Assembly: GCA_945875065.1 (NCBI GenBank)
Contig: CAMCJC010000014.1
Location: 1 to 16,576 of the forward strand
Direction of reading: 5' to 3'
Length of the DNA stretch: 16,576 nt
Source: an uncultured Propionibacteriaceae bacterium
GTDB taxonomy: Bacteria > Actinomycetota > Actinomycetes > Propionibacteriales > Propionibacteriaceae
The number at the start of each line of letters is the position of its first letter. The first letter of the stretch is position 1. The notes beneath the pieces were generated by a model. It was not told where the DNA came from. It did no database searches and saw only the letters and a list, made by a program, of their open reading frames with translations. Both the position numbers and the translations under genes were made by a program. Below are positions 1 through 8,087 of this stretch, piece by piece.

Positions 1-70
1 CCTCCTTCTGGCCGCCTCCTTCTGGCCGCCTGGCTCTGGCCGCCTCCTTCTGGCCGCCTGGCTCTGGCCG
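1..70. repeat. 14-bp tandem repeat, five units (window edge)
   Basis: Five contiguous 14-bp units read CCTCCTTCTGGCCG (A) or CCTGGCTCTGGCCG (B) in the order A-A-B-A-B, so it can also be seen as a 28-bp AB unit repeated twice after one A. The array is cut by the window edge and may be longer upstream. The 14-bp period is not a multiple of three, so it is unlikely to be coding. It ends directly at the candidate operator of the sugar operon. Confidence 0.9.
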
Positions 71-91
71 AGTCTACTCGAAGAGTTGACT
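71..91. promoter_or_regulatory. Inverted repeat, candidate operator of the sugar operon
   Basis: AGTCTACTC (71-79) and GAGTTGACT (83-91) are inverted around GAA with one mismatch in nine. The right arm contains TTGACT, which fits a -35 hexamer, so a bound protein would block RNA polymerase. The position upstream of a sugar-uptake operon suits a sugar-responsive repressor. No regulator gene is in the window, so the family is unknown. Confidence 0.45.
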
Positions 92-112
92 TTTGCCCGA
101 AATAGATATAAC
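86..112 (+). promoter_or_regulatory. Candidate promoter of the sugar operon
   Basis: TTGACT (86-91) and TATAAC (107-112) resemble -35 and -10 boxes, with a short 15-bp spacer. They lie about 50 bp upstream of the binding-protein start codon. The -35 overlaps the inverted repeat at 71-91. The short spacing lowers confidence. Confidence 0.35.
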
Positions 113-163
113 TTCGTCTTCAAGAAGCTGAAGTGCGACGAAGCACGACAAAAGGAGTTCGGC

Positions 164-1324
164 ATGAAACGATCACTTCGGAAGCTCTTGGCCCTAGTCA
201 CGATCGCGACGCTGCTCTTCACCGGCGGCTGCTCCACGGCTGGAGGCGGTGCGACGGAGAGCAATCCGGAAATAGATGCGCAGGTGGACAAGGCGCTCGC
301 AGAGATGGCGGAGAAGGTGCTCAGCAAGGGCCCTCACGGTGAAGAGGCCGCGTTGGCCAGCGAGGCGGACCTGACCGACGAGGAAGTCGCCAAGATCAAG
401 GGCATGGGCCTGAAGGCGGCCCTGGTCATGCACTACGGCGGTAACGACTGGGCCAACGCCCAGATCAAGGGCCTCAAGGACGAGTTCGGCCGTCTCGGCG
501 TCGAAATCCTCGCCATCACCGACGCAGACTTCAAGCCTGACAAGCAGGTCTCCGACATCGAGACCGTCATGGCGATGGACCCCGACATCATCGTGTCCAT
601 CCCGACCGACCCGGTGGCGACTGCCGACGCCTACAAGAAGGCTGCCAACGCGGGCATCAAGCTCGTGTTCATGGACAACGTCCCCGAGGGCCTCGAGCCC
701 GGCCAGGACTACGTGTCCGTCGTCTCCGCCGACAACGAGGGCAACGGCGTCGTCTCCGCCCACCTGATGGCCAAGGCCCTTGGTGGCAAGGGAAAGATCG
801 GCTTAATCTTCCACGAAGCCGACTTCTTCGTGACGCGGCAGCGCTACGAGGGTTTCAAGCGCACGATGAGCGAGCAATACCCCAACATCGAGATGGTCGC
901 TGAGCAGGGCATCGCCGGCCCCGACTTCGCAGGTGACGCGCAGTCGGCCGCCAACGCCATGCTGACCCGCCACGCCGACCTGGCTGGCATCTGGGCCGTC
1001 TGGGACGTCCCCGCGGAAGGGGTCATGGCCGCTGCCCGTGAATCGGGCCGGGAGAATCTGAAGATCGCCACCCAGGACCTGGGTACCAACGTTGCTCTGG
1101 CCATGGCTAAGAACGACCTCATCGTCGGTCTCGGCGCGCAGCGCCCCTACAACCAGGGCATCACTGAGGCCCGGCTCGCCGTCGGGTCCCTGATCGGCAA
1201 GGACGCCCCGCCGTACATCGCCCTCGGCGCCGTCGCCGTCGAGCGCGGCAACGTCGTCGAATCTTGGAAGCTGGTCTTCGGCGACGAGGCTCCCGCCGAG
1301 CTTACGGAAGCCGCAGGGAAGTAG
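164..1324 (+). CDS. Sugar ABC transporter substrate-binding lipoprotein
   Basis: This is an extracytoplasmic sugar-binding protein of the RbsB/periplasmic-binding-protein type 1 group, 386 residues long. The start at ATG 164 follows AAAAGGAG and begins a classical lipoprotein signal: MKRSLRK, a hydrophobic stretch, then lipobox FTGGC with the acylated Cys at residue 23. An upstream in-frame TTG at 86 would put extra residues before the signal and is unlikely. The mature part shows the two-lobe pattern of the family, for example DIIVSIPTDP and GKIGLIFHEADF. It probably captures the sugar and delivers it to the permease encoded downstream. The acidic insert after the lipobox (about residues 35-80) is longer than in many RbsB proteins. 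The ligand cannot be read from sequence; the downstream enzymes suggest an anhydrosugar or glycoside. Confidence 0.9.
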   Translation: MKRSLRKLLALVTIATLLFTGGCSTAGGGATESNPEIDAQVDKALAEMAEKVLSKGPHGEEAALASEADLTDEEVAKIKGMGLKAALVMHYGGNDWANAQIKGLKDEFGRLGVEILAITDADFKPDKQVSDIETVMAMDPDIIVSIPTDPVATADAYKKAANAGIKLVFMDNVPEGLEPGQDYVSVVSADNEGNGVVSAHLMAKALGGKGKIGLIFHEADFFVTRQRYEGFKRTMSEQYPNIEMVAEQGIAGPDFAGDAQSAANAMLTRHADLAGIWAVWDVPAEGVMAAARESGRENLKIATQDLGTNVALAMAKNDLIVGLGAQRPYNQGITEARLAVGSLIGKDAPPYIALGAVAVERGNVVESWKLVFGDEAPAELTEAAGK

Positions 1325-1329
1325 CCGTG

Positions 1330-2865
1330 ATGGAAGCCAAGGCGGCTACTGATGATGGGGCGGTCGGCCCCGACCGCACCGTCATCGAGATGAAGGGGAT
1401 CCACAAGAGCTTTGGCGGCGTCCCCGTGCTGCGCGACGTCGACTTCGAAGTGAAAGCCGGCGAAGTGCACGCCCTGGCCGGCGGCAACGGCGCCGGCAAG
1501 TCCACCCTGATGAAAATCCTCCAAGGCGTCTATTCCAAGGACTCCGGCGAGATCTTCGTCGATGGCAAGGCGACCACCATCGACTCGTTCCAGTCGGCCA
1601 AAGCCGCTGGCATCGGCATGGTGTTCCAGGAGTTCAGCCTCGTGCCTACCCTGACTGTGGCGCAGAACATCTCGCTTACGGTCGAACCACGCACCAAGCT
1701 TGGCCTGATCAACGATCGGGCCGCCCGGGACAGGGCCCGCGAGATTCTCGGCGGCATGGGCGTCGACATCAACCCGAATGCCGAGGTCAGGAGCCTGTCG
1801 ACGGCGTACTGGCAGCTCACCGAGATCGCCAAGGCCCTAGTACAAGACGCCCGGGTGCTAATCATGGACGAGCCCAGCGCGAGCCTCGCCAAACACGAGG
1901 TAGAGACGCTGTTCGAGTTGATCGAGCGGCTGAAGGCGCGCGGTATCGCGATCATCTACATCTCGCACCGCATGGACGAGGTGTACCGCATCGCCGACCG
2001 CATCACGATTCTCCGTGATGGCCGCCGCCTGCTCACCAAACCCCTCGACGAGGTGACGCCCGAGCAGATCGTCGAGGGCATCGTCGGCAAGCAGGTCGAG
2101 GGTGAGCTGGTCTACCAGGCCCGCGAACACACCAGCGACGAGGTGCTGTTGGAGGCCCATGATCTGACTGTCGGCACCCACCTGCAGGGAGCATCATTCA
2201 CCTTGCGCAAGGGCGAGATCATCGGGCTGGCAGGGCTCATGGGCAGCGGACGGACGGAGCTCGCGCAAGCGCTCTTCGGCGTCGACCGAATCGAATCCGG
2301 CAAGCTTCTGCTCAATGGCGCGCCGCTGACGCTCGCGAGCCCCAAGGATGCCATCGACGCCGGCATCGTGCTCGTGCCCGAGGACCGGCGCGCCCAAGGG
2401 CTTGTCCTCGAGCATTCGGTGCGCGAGAACCTGTTGCTGCCCATCTTGGACGACGTAAAGCTCCGGGGTTTCGTCGACCCTCGACTAGGCCAGAAGAAGA
2501 CCCAAGCACTCATTGAACAGTTTGGCGTCAAGGTGCAGGATCCAGGCAAGCCGGTCAATCGCCTATCCGGTGGAAACCAGCAAAAGGTAGTCATTGCCAA
2601 GTGGCTCGGAACTTCACCCCAGGTGTTGATTCTGGATGAGCCCACCGCGGGTGTCGATATCGGCACCAAGACCGAGATCGTCGGCATGATCCGAGAGCTT
2701 GCGGACGCAGGCGTTGGCGTCATCGTGATCTCGTCCGAGTATCCCGAGCTCCTCGCGGTCAGCGACCGCATTCTAATCATGCGTCGCGGCGCGATTGTCA
2801 AGAATCTCGCCCGGGAAGATATCCCGGACGAGGAAGCTCTCCAGCTTATGGTCCTAGGAGGATAA
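1330..2865 (+). CDS. Sugar ABC transporter ATP-binding protein (double cassette)
   Basis: This is an RbsA/MglA-type ATPase of 511 residues with two fused nucleotide-binding domains, the usual length for the family. Domain 1 has Walker A GGNGAGKST (51-59), Q-loop Gln100, Walker B LIMDEP (about 177-182) and His213 in YISHR; its signature LSTAYWQ is degenerate, as is common in this family. Domain 2 has the family's altered Walker A, AGLMGSGRTE (301-310), the VPEDRRAQGL segment, signature LSGGNQQ (412-418) and Walker B VLILDEP (432-438). The ATG at 1330 follows AGGGAAG and lies 5 nt after the binding-protein stop; a GTG at 1327 is also possible. The gene is in one transcript with the binding protein and permease and powers sugar import. 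Confidence 0.93.
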   Translation: MEAKAATDDGAVGPDRTVIEMKGIHKSFGGVPVLRDVDFEVKAGEVHALAGGNGAGKSTLMKILQGVYSKDSGEIFVDGKATTIDSFQSAKAAGIGMVFQEFSLVPTLTVAQNISLTVEPRTKLGLINDRAARDRAREILGGMGVDINPNAEVRSLSTAYWQLTEIAKALVQDARVLIMDEPSASLAKHEVETLFELIERLKARGIAIIYISHRMDEVYRIADRITILRDGRRLLTKPLDEVTPEQIVEGIVGKQVEGELVYQAREHTSDEVLLEAHDLTVGTHLQGASFTLRKGEIIGLAGLMGSGRTELAQALFGVDRIESGKLLLNGAPLTLASPKDAIDAGIVLVPEDRRAQGLVLEHSVRENLLLPILDDVKLRGFVDPRLGQKKTQALIEQFGVKVQDPGKPVNRLSGGNQQKVVIAKWLGTSPQVLILDEPTAGVDIGTKTEIVGMIRELADAGVGVIVISSEYPELLAVSDRILIMRRGAIVKNLAREDIPDEEALQLMVLGG

Positions 2866-2867
2866 CC

Positions 2868-3842
2868 ATGGTGAGTTCCACTGCCGAAACCGCCGTGCAA
2901 CCATCATTTGCGCAACGCCTTGGTCAGATCGACTGGCGGCGCTACATCATCTACATCGCATTCGTTCTGATCTTTGTCTTCTTTGCCTTCCTGCTGGGGC
3001 GACAAGGTTTCTTGTCCGGAAACAACCTCGTGAACATCTTCCGGCAAGCGGCAACGATCACGGTCATGGCCGTGGCGATGACGTTCGTGATCGCCTGTGC
3101 CGAGATTGACTTGAGCGTCGGCTCCGTCGCTGGCCTGTCCAGCGTCATCGCCGCCATGACGATCGCCACGTACGGTCTTGTCCCCGGAATCCTCGCCGGC
3201 CTAGCCGTCGGCGTAGTGATCGGCGGCATCAACGGCGCGCTGGTCAGCACCCTGGGCATCCCGTCGTTCCTGGTCACCCTAGGCATGCTGGGCATCGCGT
3301 TCGGCCTCGCCCAATGGATTACCGCGTCGGCTCCGCAGCCGATCCTGGATGAGACCTACATTCAGATCTTCGGCGGCGGCAACTTCGGCCCCATTCCCGG
3401 TCTTCTCATTTGGATGGCCTTGGCCATCGTCGCCGGCGTACTCTTCCTCAATCGCACGAAGTTCGGTCGCCAGGTCCTCGCTACCGGTGGTAACCGCCAG
3501 GCCGCGGAATACGCGGGCGTCAAAACCAAACGCATCAAGTTCACCGTGCTGCTTCTCTCGGGCATGGCCGCCGCACTGGCCGGCATGCTCTACGCAGGCC
3601 GCTTGCATTCCGGTCGGTTCCAGTGGGGCCAAGGCGACGAAATGTCGGCCATCGCAGCCGTCATTCTCGGCGGCACGAGCCTCTTTGGCGGTGCAGGATC
3701 AGTGGTTGGCACGCTCTTCGGTGCACTGCTCATGAGCCTTATCAACAATGGCCTCATCCTCGCCGGCCTTGATTCGAGTCAGCAGCAGGTCGTCCGCGGC
3801 ATCATCATCATCCTCGCCGTGGCTCTCGCTAGGAAGAAGTGA
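2868..3842 (+). CDS. Sugar ABC transporter permease (RbsC/BPD_transp_2 type)
   Basis: This is an inner-membrane permease of 324 residues. It has many hydrophobic segments, beginning with IIYIAFVLIFVFFAFLL (about 27-43), and the family motif EIDLSVG (79-85), usually GEIDLSVG in RbsC/XylH proteins. The loop GLAQWI and the later GGTSLFGGAGSVVGT segment are also typical. AGGAGG at 2856-2861 precedes the ATG, which lies 2 nt after the ATPase stop. A homodimer would be expected, since only one permease gene is present. The length matches the family. Confidence 0.93.
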   Translation: MVSSTAETAVQPSFAQRLGQIDWRRYIIYIAFVLIFVFFAFLLGRQGFLSGNNLVNIFRQAATITVMAVAMTFVIACAEIDLSVGSVAGLSSVIAAMTIATYGLVPGILAGLAVGVVIGGINGALVSTLGIPSFLVTLGMLGIAFGLAQWITASAPQPILDETYIQIFGGGNFGPIPGLLIWMALAIVAGVLFLNRTKFGRQVLATGGNRQAAEYAGVKTKRIKFTVLLLSGMAAALAGMLYAGRLHSGRFQWGQGDEMSAIAAVILGGTSLFGGAGSVVGTLFGALLMSLINNGLILAGLDSSQQQVVRGIIIILAVALARKK

Positions 3843-3843
3843 T

Positions 3844-4935
3844 ATGACACGCACCCAATTCTCCTCCGGCATCGTCGGCGTTGGCATGATCGGTCGAGTC
3901 CACGCCCACGCGGTGAGGGCGGCAGGCGGCCGCCTGGCCATGCTGGCCGACACCTTCGCCGACAACGCTCAGACAGCCGCCGCCCAACTCGGCGTGGACC
4001 GCAGCACCTCGGACCCGATCGAACTGATCAACGACCCTGGCATCGACGTCGTGCACATCTGCACTCCAAACGCGACGCACGCCGAGCTGGCCATGACCGC
4101 GCTCAACGCAGGCAAGGCGGTCATCTGCGAGAAGCCGCTCGCGACGACGGTGGCCGACGCACTGTCGCTGCAGCACAAGGCCTCGCAGCGCGGGCTCGTG
4201 ACGGCCGTACCGTTCGTGTACCGTTTCCACGCCAACGTCCGTGAAACTCGGGCTCGGATCGCTCGGGGCGACGCCGGCAAGCTGTGGATGCTGCACGGCT
4301 CCTACCTCCAGGACTGGCTGTCGCGCGCCAGTGACACCAACTGGCGCGTGGATCCCCGCGTCGGTGGTGCTTCCCGCGCCTTCGCCGATATCGGCGTCCA
4401 CTGGTGCGACCTCATGGAGTTCGTAACTGGGCACCGCATCGTCAAGGTGAGCGCCCACATGGCTAACGCCTTCGAGGATCGCAAGGGCACCGAAGACGGT
4501 TGCGTCGTCCTGTTCGAGACGGATCAAGGCGCGACGGGGAGCGTCGTCACCAGTCAGGTCTCCCCTGGTCGCAAGAACCGGCTGTCGTTCTCGTTTGACG
4601 GCACCGAAGCGTCCTACGCCTTCGACCAGGAGAGCCCCGAGCAGCTTTGGGTCGGTGGGAGAGACCAGAACGTCATCGTCCTGCGTGACCCGAACACGGC
4701 ACAGCCGGCCGCGCGCCTCTACTCGCAGTCCCCCGCTGGCCACCCGCAGGGTTACCGAGAAGCCTTCACATTCCTCGTCAACGACGTCTACCGCACGCTG
4801 CGTGGTGAGGACGTCGAGGGACTCCCCACCTTCAACGACGGACTTCGGGCAGCCCAGCTGACCGACGCCGTGATTGCCTCCGCACGCTCCCACTCGTGGG
4901 AGACCGTCCAGTCCGACAACGTACCAACCCAGTAA
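3844..4935 (+). CDS. Gfo/Idh/MocA family oxidoreductase (first of two; LgdC-like role possible)
   Basis: This is an NAD(P)-dependent sugar dehydrogenase of 363 residues. The N-terminal Rossmann motif is GVGMIGRVH (12-20), the CEKPL motif supplies the likely catalytic Lys97, and DIGVHWCDL supplies Asp182 and His186 of the active site. ATG 3844 lies 1 nt after the permease stop; the longer in-frame upstream extension would overlap the permease and is rejected. The protein shares YLQDW with the second dehydrogenase at 5810, which points to related substrates. In a levoglucosan-type pathway one such enzyme makes a 3-keto sugar and the other reduces the 3-keto product to the free hexose. Which step this one does is inference. 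An inositol dehydrogenase role is an alternative. Confidence 0.9.
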   Translation: MTRTQFSSGIVGVGMIGRVHAHAVRAAGGRLAMLADTFADNAQTAAAQLGVDRSTSDPIELINDPGIDVVHICTPNATHAELAMTALNAGKAVICEKPLATTVADALSLQHKASQRGLVTAVPFVYRFHANVRETRARIARGDAGKLWMLHGSYLQDWLSRASDTNWRVDPRVGGASRAFADIGVHWCDLMEFVTGHRIVKVSAHMANAFEDRKGTEDGCVVLFETDQGATGSVVTSQVSPGRKNRLSFSFDGTEASYAFDQESPEQLWVGGRDQNVIVLRDPNTAQPAARLYSQSPAGHPQGYREAFTFLVNDVYRTLRGEDVEGLPTFNDGLRAAQLTDAVIASARSHSWETVQSDNVPTQ

Positions 4936-4955
4936 CGACAGAAAGGAAAACGACC

Positions 4956-5798
4956 GTGAAGCTTGGCTACGAATCGAACACCTGGGGTCCGATCGTCGGT
5001 GACGCCACCGGCATCACCAGCATCAAGGACCTCTTCTACCGCTCCGAGGGCGACACCCTGAAGTCCGTCCGCGAGATCGGCGAATGCGGCTACCAGGGCA
5101 TCGAAATCTTCGACGGCAACGTCATGGACTTCGTCGACGACCTCACCCCACTCAAGCAGGCGCTCACCGAGGCGGGACTCGAGGTGGCCGGCGTCTACAC
5201 CGGTGGAAACTTCATTTACCCCGAGGTGCTGCCAGAGGAACTGCACAAGGTGCAGCAGTCCATCGACGTGGCAGCTGCTGTTGGCGCGACCTTCCTCGTC
5301 GTCGGTGGCGGGGCTAAGCGCGCCACCGGCACCACCGATGAGGACTACATCCTCCTCGCCAAGGCGCTCGACGAGATCCATGACATGGCTGCGGCCAAGG
5401 GGCTCGTCGCCGTCTACCACCCGCACCTGACCACCATCTGCGAGACCGCTGAGGAAATCGACAAGCTGCTCAAGCACTCGAAGATCGCGTTCTGCCCCGA
5501 CATCGCCCACATTGCCGCTGCGGGCTCCGACGCCACAGCCGTCGTGAAGAAGTGGCTGAACCGCATGCCGCTCATTCACCTCAAGGACCTCCAGCCCGAG
5601 CCCTTCAGCTTCAAGCCGCTCGGCGACGGCGTCGTCGATGTGCGCGCCGTCGTCAAGGAACTCGCGGACGCGAAGTTCGACGGCTGGGTCGTCATCGAGC
5701 TGGACGCCCACGAAGACCCCAAGGGGGCTGCCGCCCTCAACAAGACCAGGATCGACGAACTATTCGCTGAGTTCGGACTCAGCTACGAAGAGAAGTAA
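4956..5798 (+). CDS. Sugar phosphate isomerase/epimerase, TIM barrel (LgdB/IolE-like)
   Basis: This is an AP-endonuclease-2 fold (xylose-isomerase-like TIM barrel) protein of 280 residues. Likely metal or catalytic residues are Glu50 (GIEIF), the His155/His157 pair (VYHPH), Asp182 and His185 (CPDIAHIAAAG), His208 (IHLKD) and Glu248 (VIELD). This pattern is close to inosose dehydratase IolE and to the 3-keto-sugar eliminating or hydrating enzymes of the levoglucosan pathway. The start is GTG 4956 behind AGAAAGGAAAA; it lies 20 nt after the previous stop, and the extended frame back to 4896 overlaps the upstream gene. It probably acts on the 3-keto product of a neighbouring dehydrogenase by beta-elimination or hydration. 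True sugar-phosphate isomerisation is less likely in this context. Confidence 0.88.
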   Translation: MKLGYESNTWGPIVGDATGITSIKDLFYRSEGDTLKSVREIGECGYQGIEIFDGNVMDFVDDLTPLKQALTEAGLEVAGVYTGGNFIYPEVLPEELHKVQQSIDVAAAVGATFLVVGGGAKRATGTTDEDYILLAKALDEIHDMAAAKGLVAVYHPHLTTICETAEEIDKLLKHSKIAFCPDIAHIAAAGSDATAVVKKWLNRMPLIHLKDLQPEPFSFKPLGDGVVDVRAVVKELADAKFDGWVVIELDAHEDPKGAAALNKTRIDELFAEFGLSYEEK

Positions 5799-5809
5799 GG
5801 AATACCACC

Positions 5810-6979
5810 ATGGAAAAGCTCAACGTTGGACTCATTGGCGGCGGATTCATGGGCAAGGCCCACTCGCTGGCCTATGCCGCAATGCCGATGTTCTTCTGGC
5901 CTGCGCCGGCCATCCCAGTGCGCAAGACGGTGGCCGAAGTCACCGACGAGCGCGCGCAGGACGTCGCAGCCCAGTACGGATTCGAGAAGTCGACGTCGAA
6001 CTGGCGTGACCTGATTGAGGATCCGGACATCCACATCATCGACATTGCGACCCCGAACAACATGCACGCCGAAGCCGCCATCGCAGCTGCCGAGGCTGGC
6101 AAACACATCATCTCCGAGAAGCCGTTGTCGAACACCTCCGAGGATGCTCGTCGCATGTACGAGGCCGTCAAGAAGGCCGGCGTCGTCAACATGGTGGCCT
6201 TCAACTACCGCCGCACCCCCGCGGTGGCGCTAGCCAAGAAGTACATCGAGGAAGGCGCCATCGGCGACATCCTCAACTTCCGCGGCACCTACCTGCAGGA
6301 TTGGAGCGCCGATCCGGAGTCGCCGCTGTCGTGGCGCTTCCAGAAGGACATTGCCGGTTCTGGCGCGCTGGGTGACATTGGCACCCACGTCATCGACCTG
6401 GCGCGCTACCTCATCGGCGAGATCTCGGCGGTCAACTCCATGCTGGCCACCTGGATCCCGGAACGCCCGAAGCAGGACAGCGGCGTCGACTCCCTCGGCA
6501 ACGCGAAGGGCGGCGGCCCGAAGGTCCCCGTCGACGTCGACGACGAACTCGTGACTTTGCTGAAGTTCGAGAACGGCGCCATCGGCTCTCTTGAAGCCAC
6601 CCGCAACGCGTGGGGCCGAAACAACTTCATCACCCTTGAGATCCACGGCACCAGGGGCTCGATCTACTTCAACTATGAGCGTCGCGACGAATTGCAGGTC
6701 TGTTTCTCCGACGATCCTGCCGACCGTCGCGGATTCCGGACCATCTACACCGGCCCGAACCACCCTTACGGTGCCAATCTGTGGCCGATCCCCGCACTGG
6801 GCATCGGGTACGGCGAGACGAAGATCGTCGAAACCTACGACCTCTTGGATGCGATCGTCAACGGGCACGAAGCTGATCCCAACTTCCGCGACGGCTACCA
6901 GATCGCGCTGATCACCGACGCCATGGCGGCCTCGGCCGCCTCGGAGTCCTGGACCACGGTCCAGCGCGTCGAATCGTAA
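5810..6979 (+). CDS. Gfo/Idh/MocA family oxidoreductase (levoglucosan dehydrogenase-like)
   Basis: This is a sugar dehydrogenase of 389 residues, a length typical of glucoside and levoglucosan 3-dehydrogenases. The Rossmann motif is GLIGGGFMGKAH (8-19), SEKPL gives the likely catalytic Lys104, and GDIGTHVIDLARY gives Asp189 and His193. The N-terminal segment MPMFFWPAPAIPVRK and the WRFQKDIAGSGALGDIGTH region look to me like the characterised levoglucosan dehydrogenase of Pseudarthrobacter; this is from memory, not an alignment. The expected reaction is NAD-dependent oxidation at C3 of an imported anhydrosugar or glycoside. ATG 5810 follows TAAGGA and lies 11 nt after the previous stop. A hairpin follows the gene. 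Confidence 0.9.
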   Translation: MEKLNVGLIGGGFMGKAHSLAYAAMPMFFWPAPAIPVRKTVAEVTDERAQDVAAQYGFEKSTSNWRDLIEDPDIHIIDIATPNNMHAEAAIAAAEAGKHIISEKPLSNTSEDARRMYEAVKKAGVVNMVAFNYRRTPAVALAKKYIEEGAIGDILNFRGTYLQDWSADPESPLSWRFQKDIAGSGALGDIGTHVIDLARYLIGEISAVNSMLATWIPERPKQDSGVDSLGNAKGGGPKVPVDVDDELVTLLKFENGAIGSLEATRNAWGRNNFITLEIHGTRGSIYFNYERRDELQVCFSDDPADRRGFRTIYTGPNHPYGANLWPIPALGIGYGETKIVETYDLLDAIVNGHEADPNFRDGYQIALITDAMAASAASESWTTVQRVES

Positions 6980-6986
6980 CGTCCCG

Positions 6987-7022
6987 CGAGTGGTGTGGGT
7001 CCTTCGGGGCCCGCACCACTCG
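6987..7022 (+). terminator. Hairpin with UUCG loop, terminator or attenuator within the operon
   Basis: A 16-bp stem, CGAGTGGTGTGGGTCC (6987-7002) paired with 7007-7022, closes on the tetraloop TTCG. Pairing is complete apart from two G-U wobbles. It is followed by only three T residues, so it may act as a partial terminator, an mRNA-stabilising 3' end or a processing signal. It lies between the second dehydrogenase and the last TIM-barrel gene, so the last gene may be expressed at a different level. Confidence 0.75.
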
Positions 7023-7061
7023 TTTCCGGCATCACCCATACATTTTGACGAGGAGCAAGCA

Positions 7062-8066
7062 ATGACTCGACCGATCACTCTGTTTACCGGTCAATGGGCA
7101 GACCTGCCGTTCGAGGAGGTCTGCCGCCTGGCGGGCGAGTGGGGCTACGACGGCTTGGAGATCGCCTGCTGGGGCGACCATTTCGAGGTGGATAAGGCTC
7201 TAGCCGACGACGGTTACATCCCTGGCCGTTTGGAGATCTTGGAACGCAACGGACTGAAGGCTTGGGCACTATCGAACCACCTCGTCGGCCAGGCCGTCTG
7301 CGATGATCCCATCGACGACCGCCATCGCAACATGATTCCCGCCGATATCTGGGGTGACGGGGACCCCGAGGGTGTGCGTCGTCGGGCCGCGGAGCGGATG
7401 GCCGACACGGCCCGGGCCGCCGCGAAGCTGGGCGTCAAACTCGTGACCGGGTTCGCTGGGTCGCCGATTTGGAAGTACGTCGCGATGTTCCCGCCGGTGG
7501 CGGATTCCATCATCCAGGCCGGCTACCAGGAGTTCGCGGACCGCTGGAACCCGATCCTCGACGTCTATGACGAGGTGGGAGTCCGGTTCGCACACGAGAC
7601 GCACCCGAGCGAGATCGCGTACGATTACTGGACGACGAAAGCCACGCTTGAGGCCATCGGACACCGCGAGGCTTTCGGCATCAACTGGGATCCAAGTCAC
7701 ATGGTGTGGCAGCAGATCGACTGCGTCGGCTATCTGCTCGACTTCGCGGATCGGATCTACCACGTTCACTGCAAGGATACGAAGCTGCGCCTGAACGGCG
7801 GCCGCAACGGTCGGCTATCGTCGCACCTACCGTGGGCGGATCCCCGCCGCGGTTGGGACTTCATCTCGGTAGGCCACGGCGACGTGCCGTGGGGCGACGC
7901 CATCCGCGCGCTGAACCACATCGGCTACGACGGTCCGCTGTCGATCGAGTGGGAGGACGCGGGCATGGACCGCCTCGTCGGCGCCCCCGATGCACTGGCC
8001 TTCGTCCAGTCGCTCAACTTCGACCCGCCGAAAGCGGCGTTCGACGCCGCATTCGCGCGCGAGTGA
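7062..8066 (+). CDS. Sugar phosphate isomerase/epimerase, TIM barrel (second)
   Basis: This is an AP-endonuclease-2 fold protein of 334 residues, longer than and only distantly similar to the one at 4956. Likely metal ligands are Glu179 (FAHETHPSE), Asp210 (INWDPSH), His236 (YHVHCKD) and Glu296 (SIEWED). The internal WADPRRGWDFISVGHGDV segment is common in enzymes annotated beside 3-keto-sugar dehydrogenases. The start is ATG 7062 behind GAGGAGC; the frame reaches back into the hairpin but has no ribosome site there. In the proposed pathway this would be the partner of the first TIM barrel, one eliminating and the other hydrating. It lies 82 nt after the dehydrogenase, beyond the hairpin. Confidence 0.88.
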   Translation: MTRPITLFTGQWADLPFEEVCRLAGEWGYDGLEIACWGDHFEVDKALADDGYIPGRLEILERNGLKAWALSNHLVGQAVCDDPIDDRHRNMIPADIWGDGDPEGVRRRAAERMADTARAAAKLGVKLVTGFAGSPIWKYVAMFPPVADSIIQAGYQEFADRWNPILDVYDEVGVRFAHETHPSEIAYDYWTTKATLEAIGHREAFGINWDPSHMVWQQIDCVGYLLDFADRIYHVHCKDTKLRLNGGRNGRLSSHLPWADPRRGWDFISVGHGDVPWGDAIRALNHIGYDGPLSIEWEDAGMDRLVGAPDALAFVQSLNFDPPKAAFDAAFARE

Positions 8067-8087
8067 CCGGCAGCTCTAGCCGTACGA

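Noticed and set aside
1..70. Repeat array considered as CRISPR
   Set aside because: The units are 14 bp and contiguous with no spacers, so it is a simple tandem repeat.
3829..4893. 354-residue open frame on the minus strand
   Set aside because: It is antisense to the dehydrogenase gene at 3844, which has clear family motifs. High GC opens long antisense frames, and this one shows no known motif.
4788..5711. 307-residue open frame on the minus strand
   Set aside because: It is antisense to the first TIM-barrel gene and the end of the dehydrogenase gene. The composition is repetitive Val/Asp/Gly without motifs.
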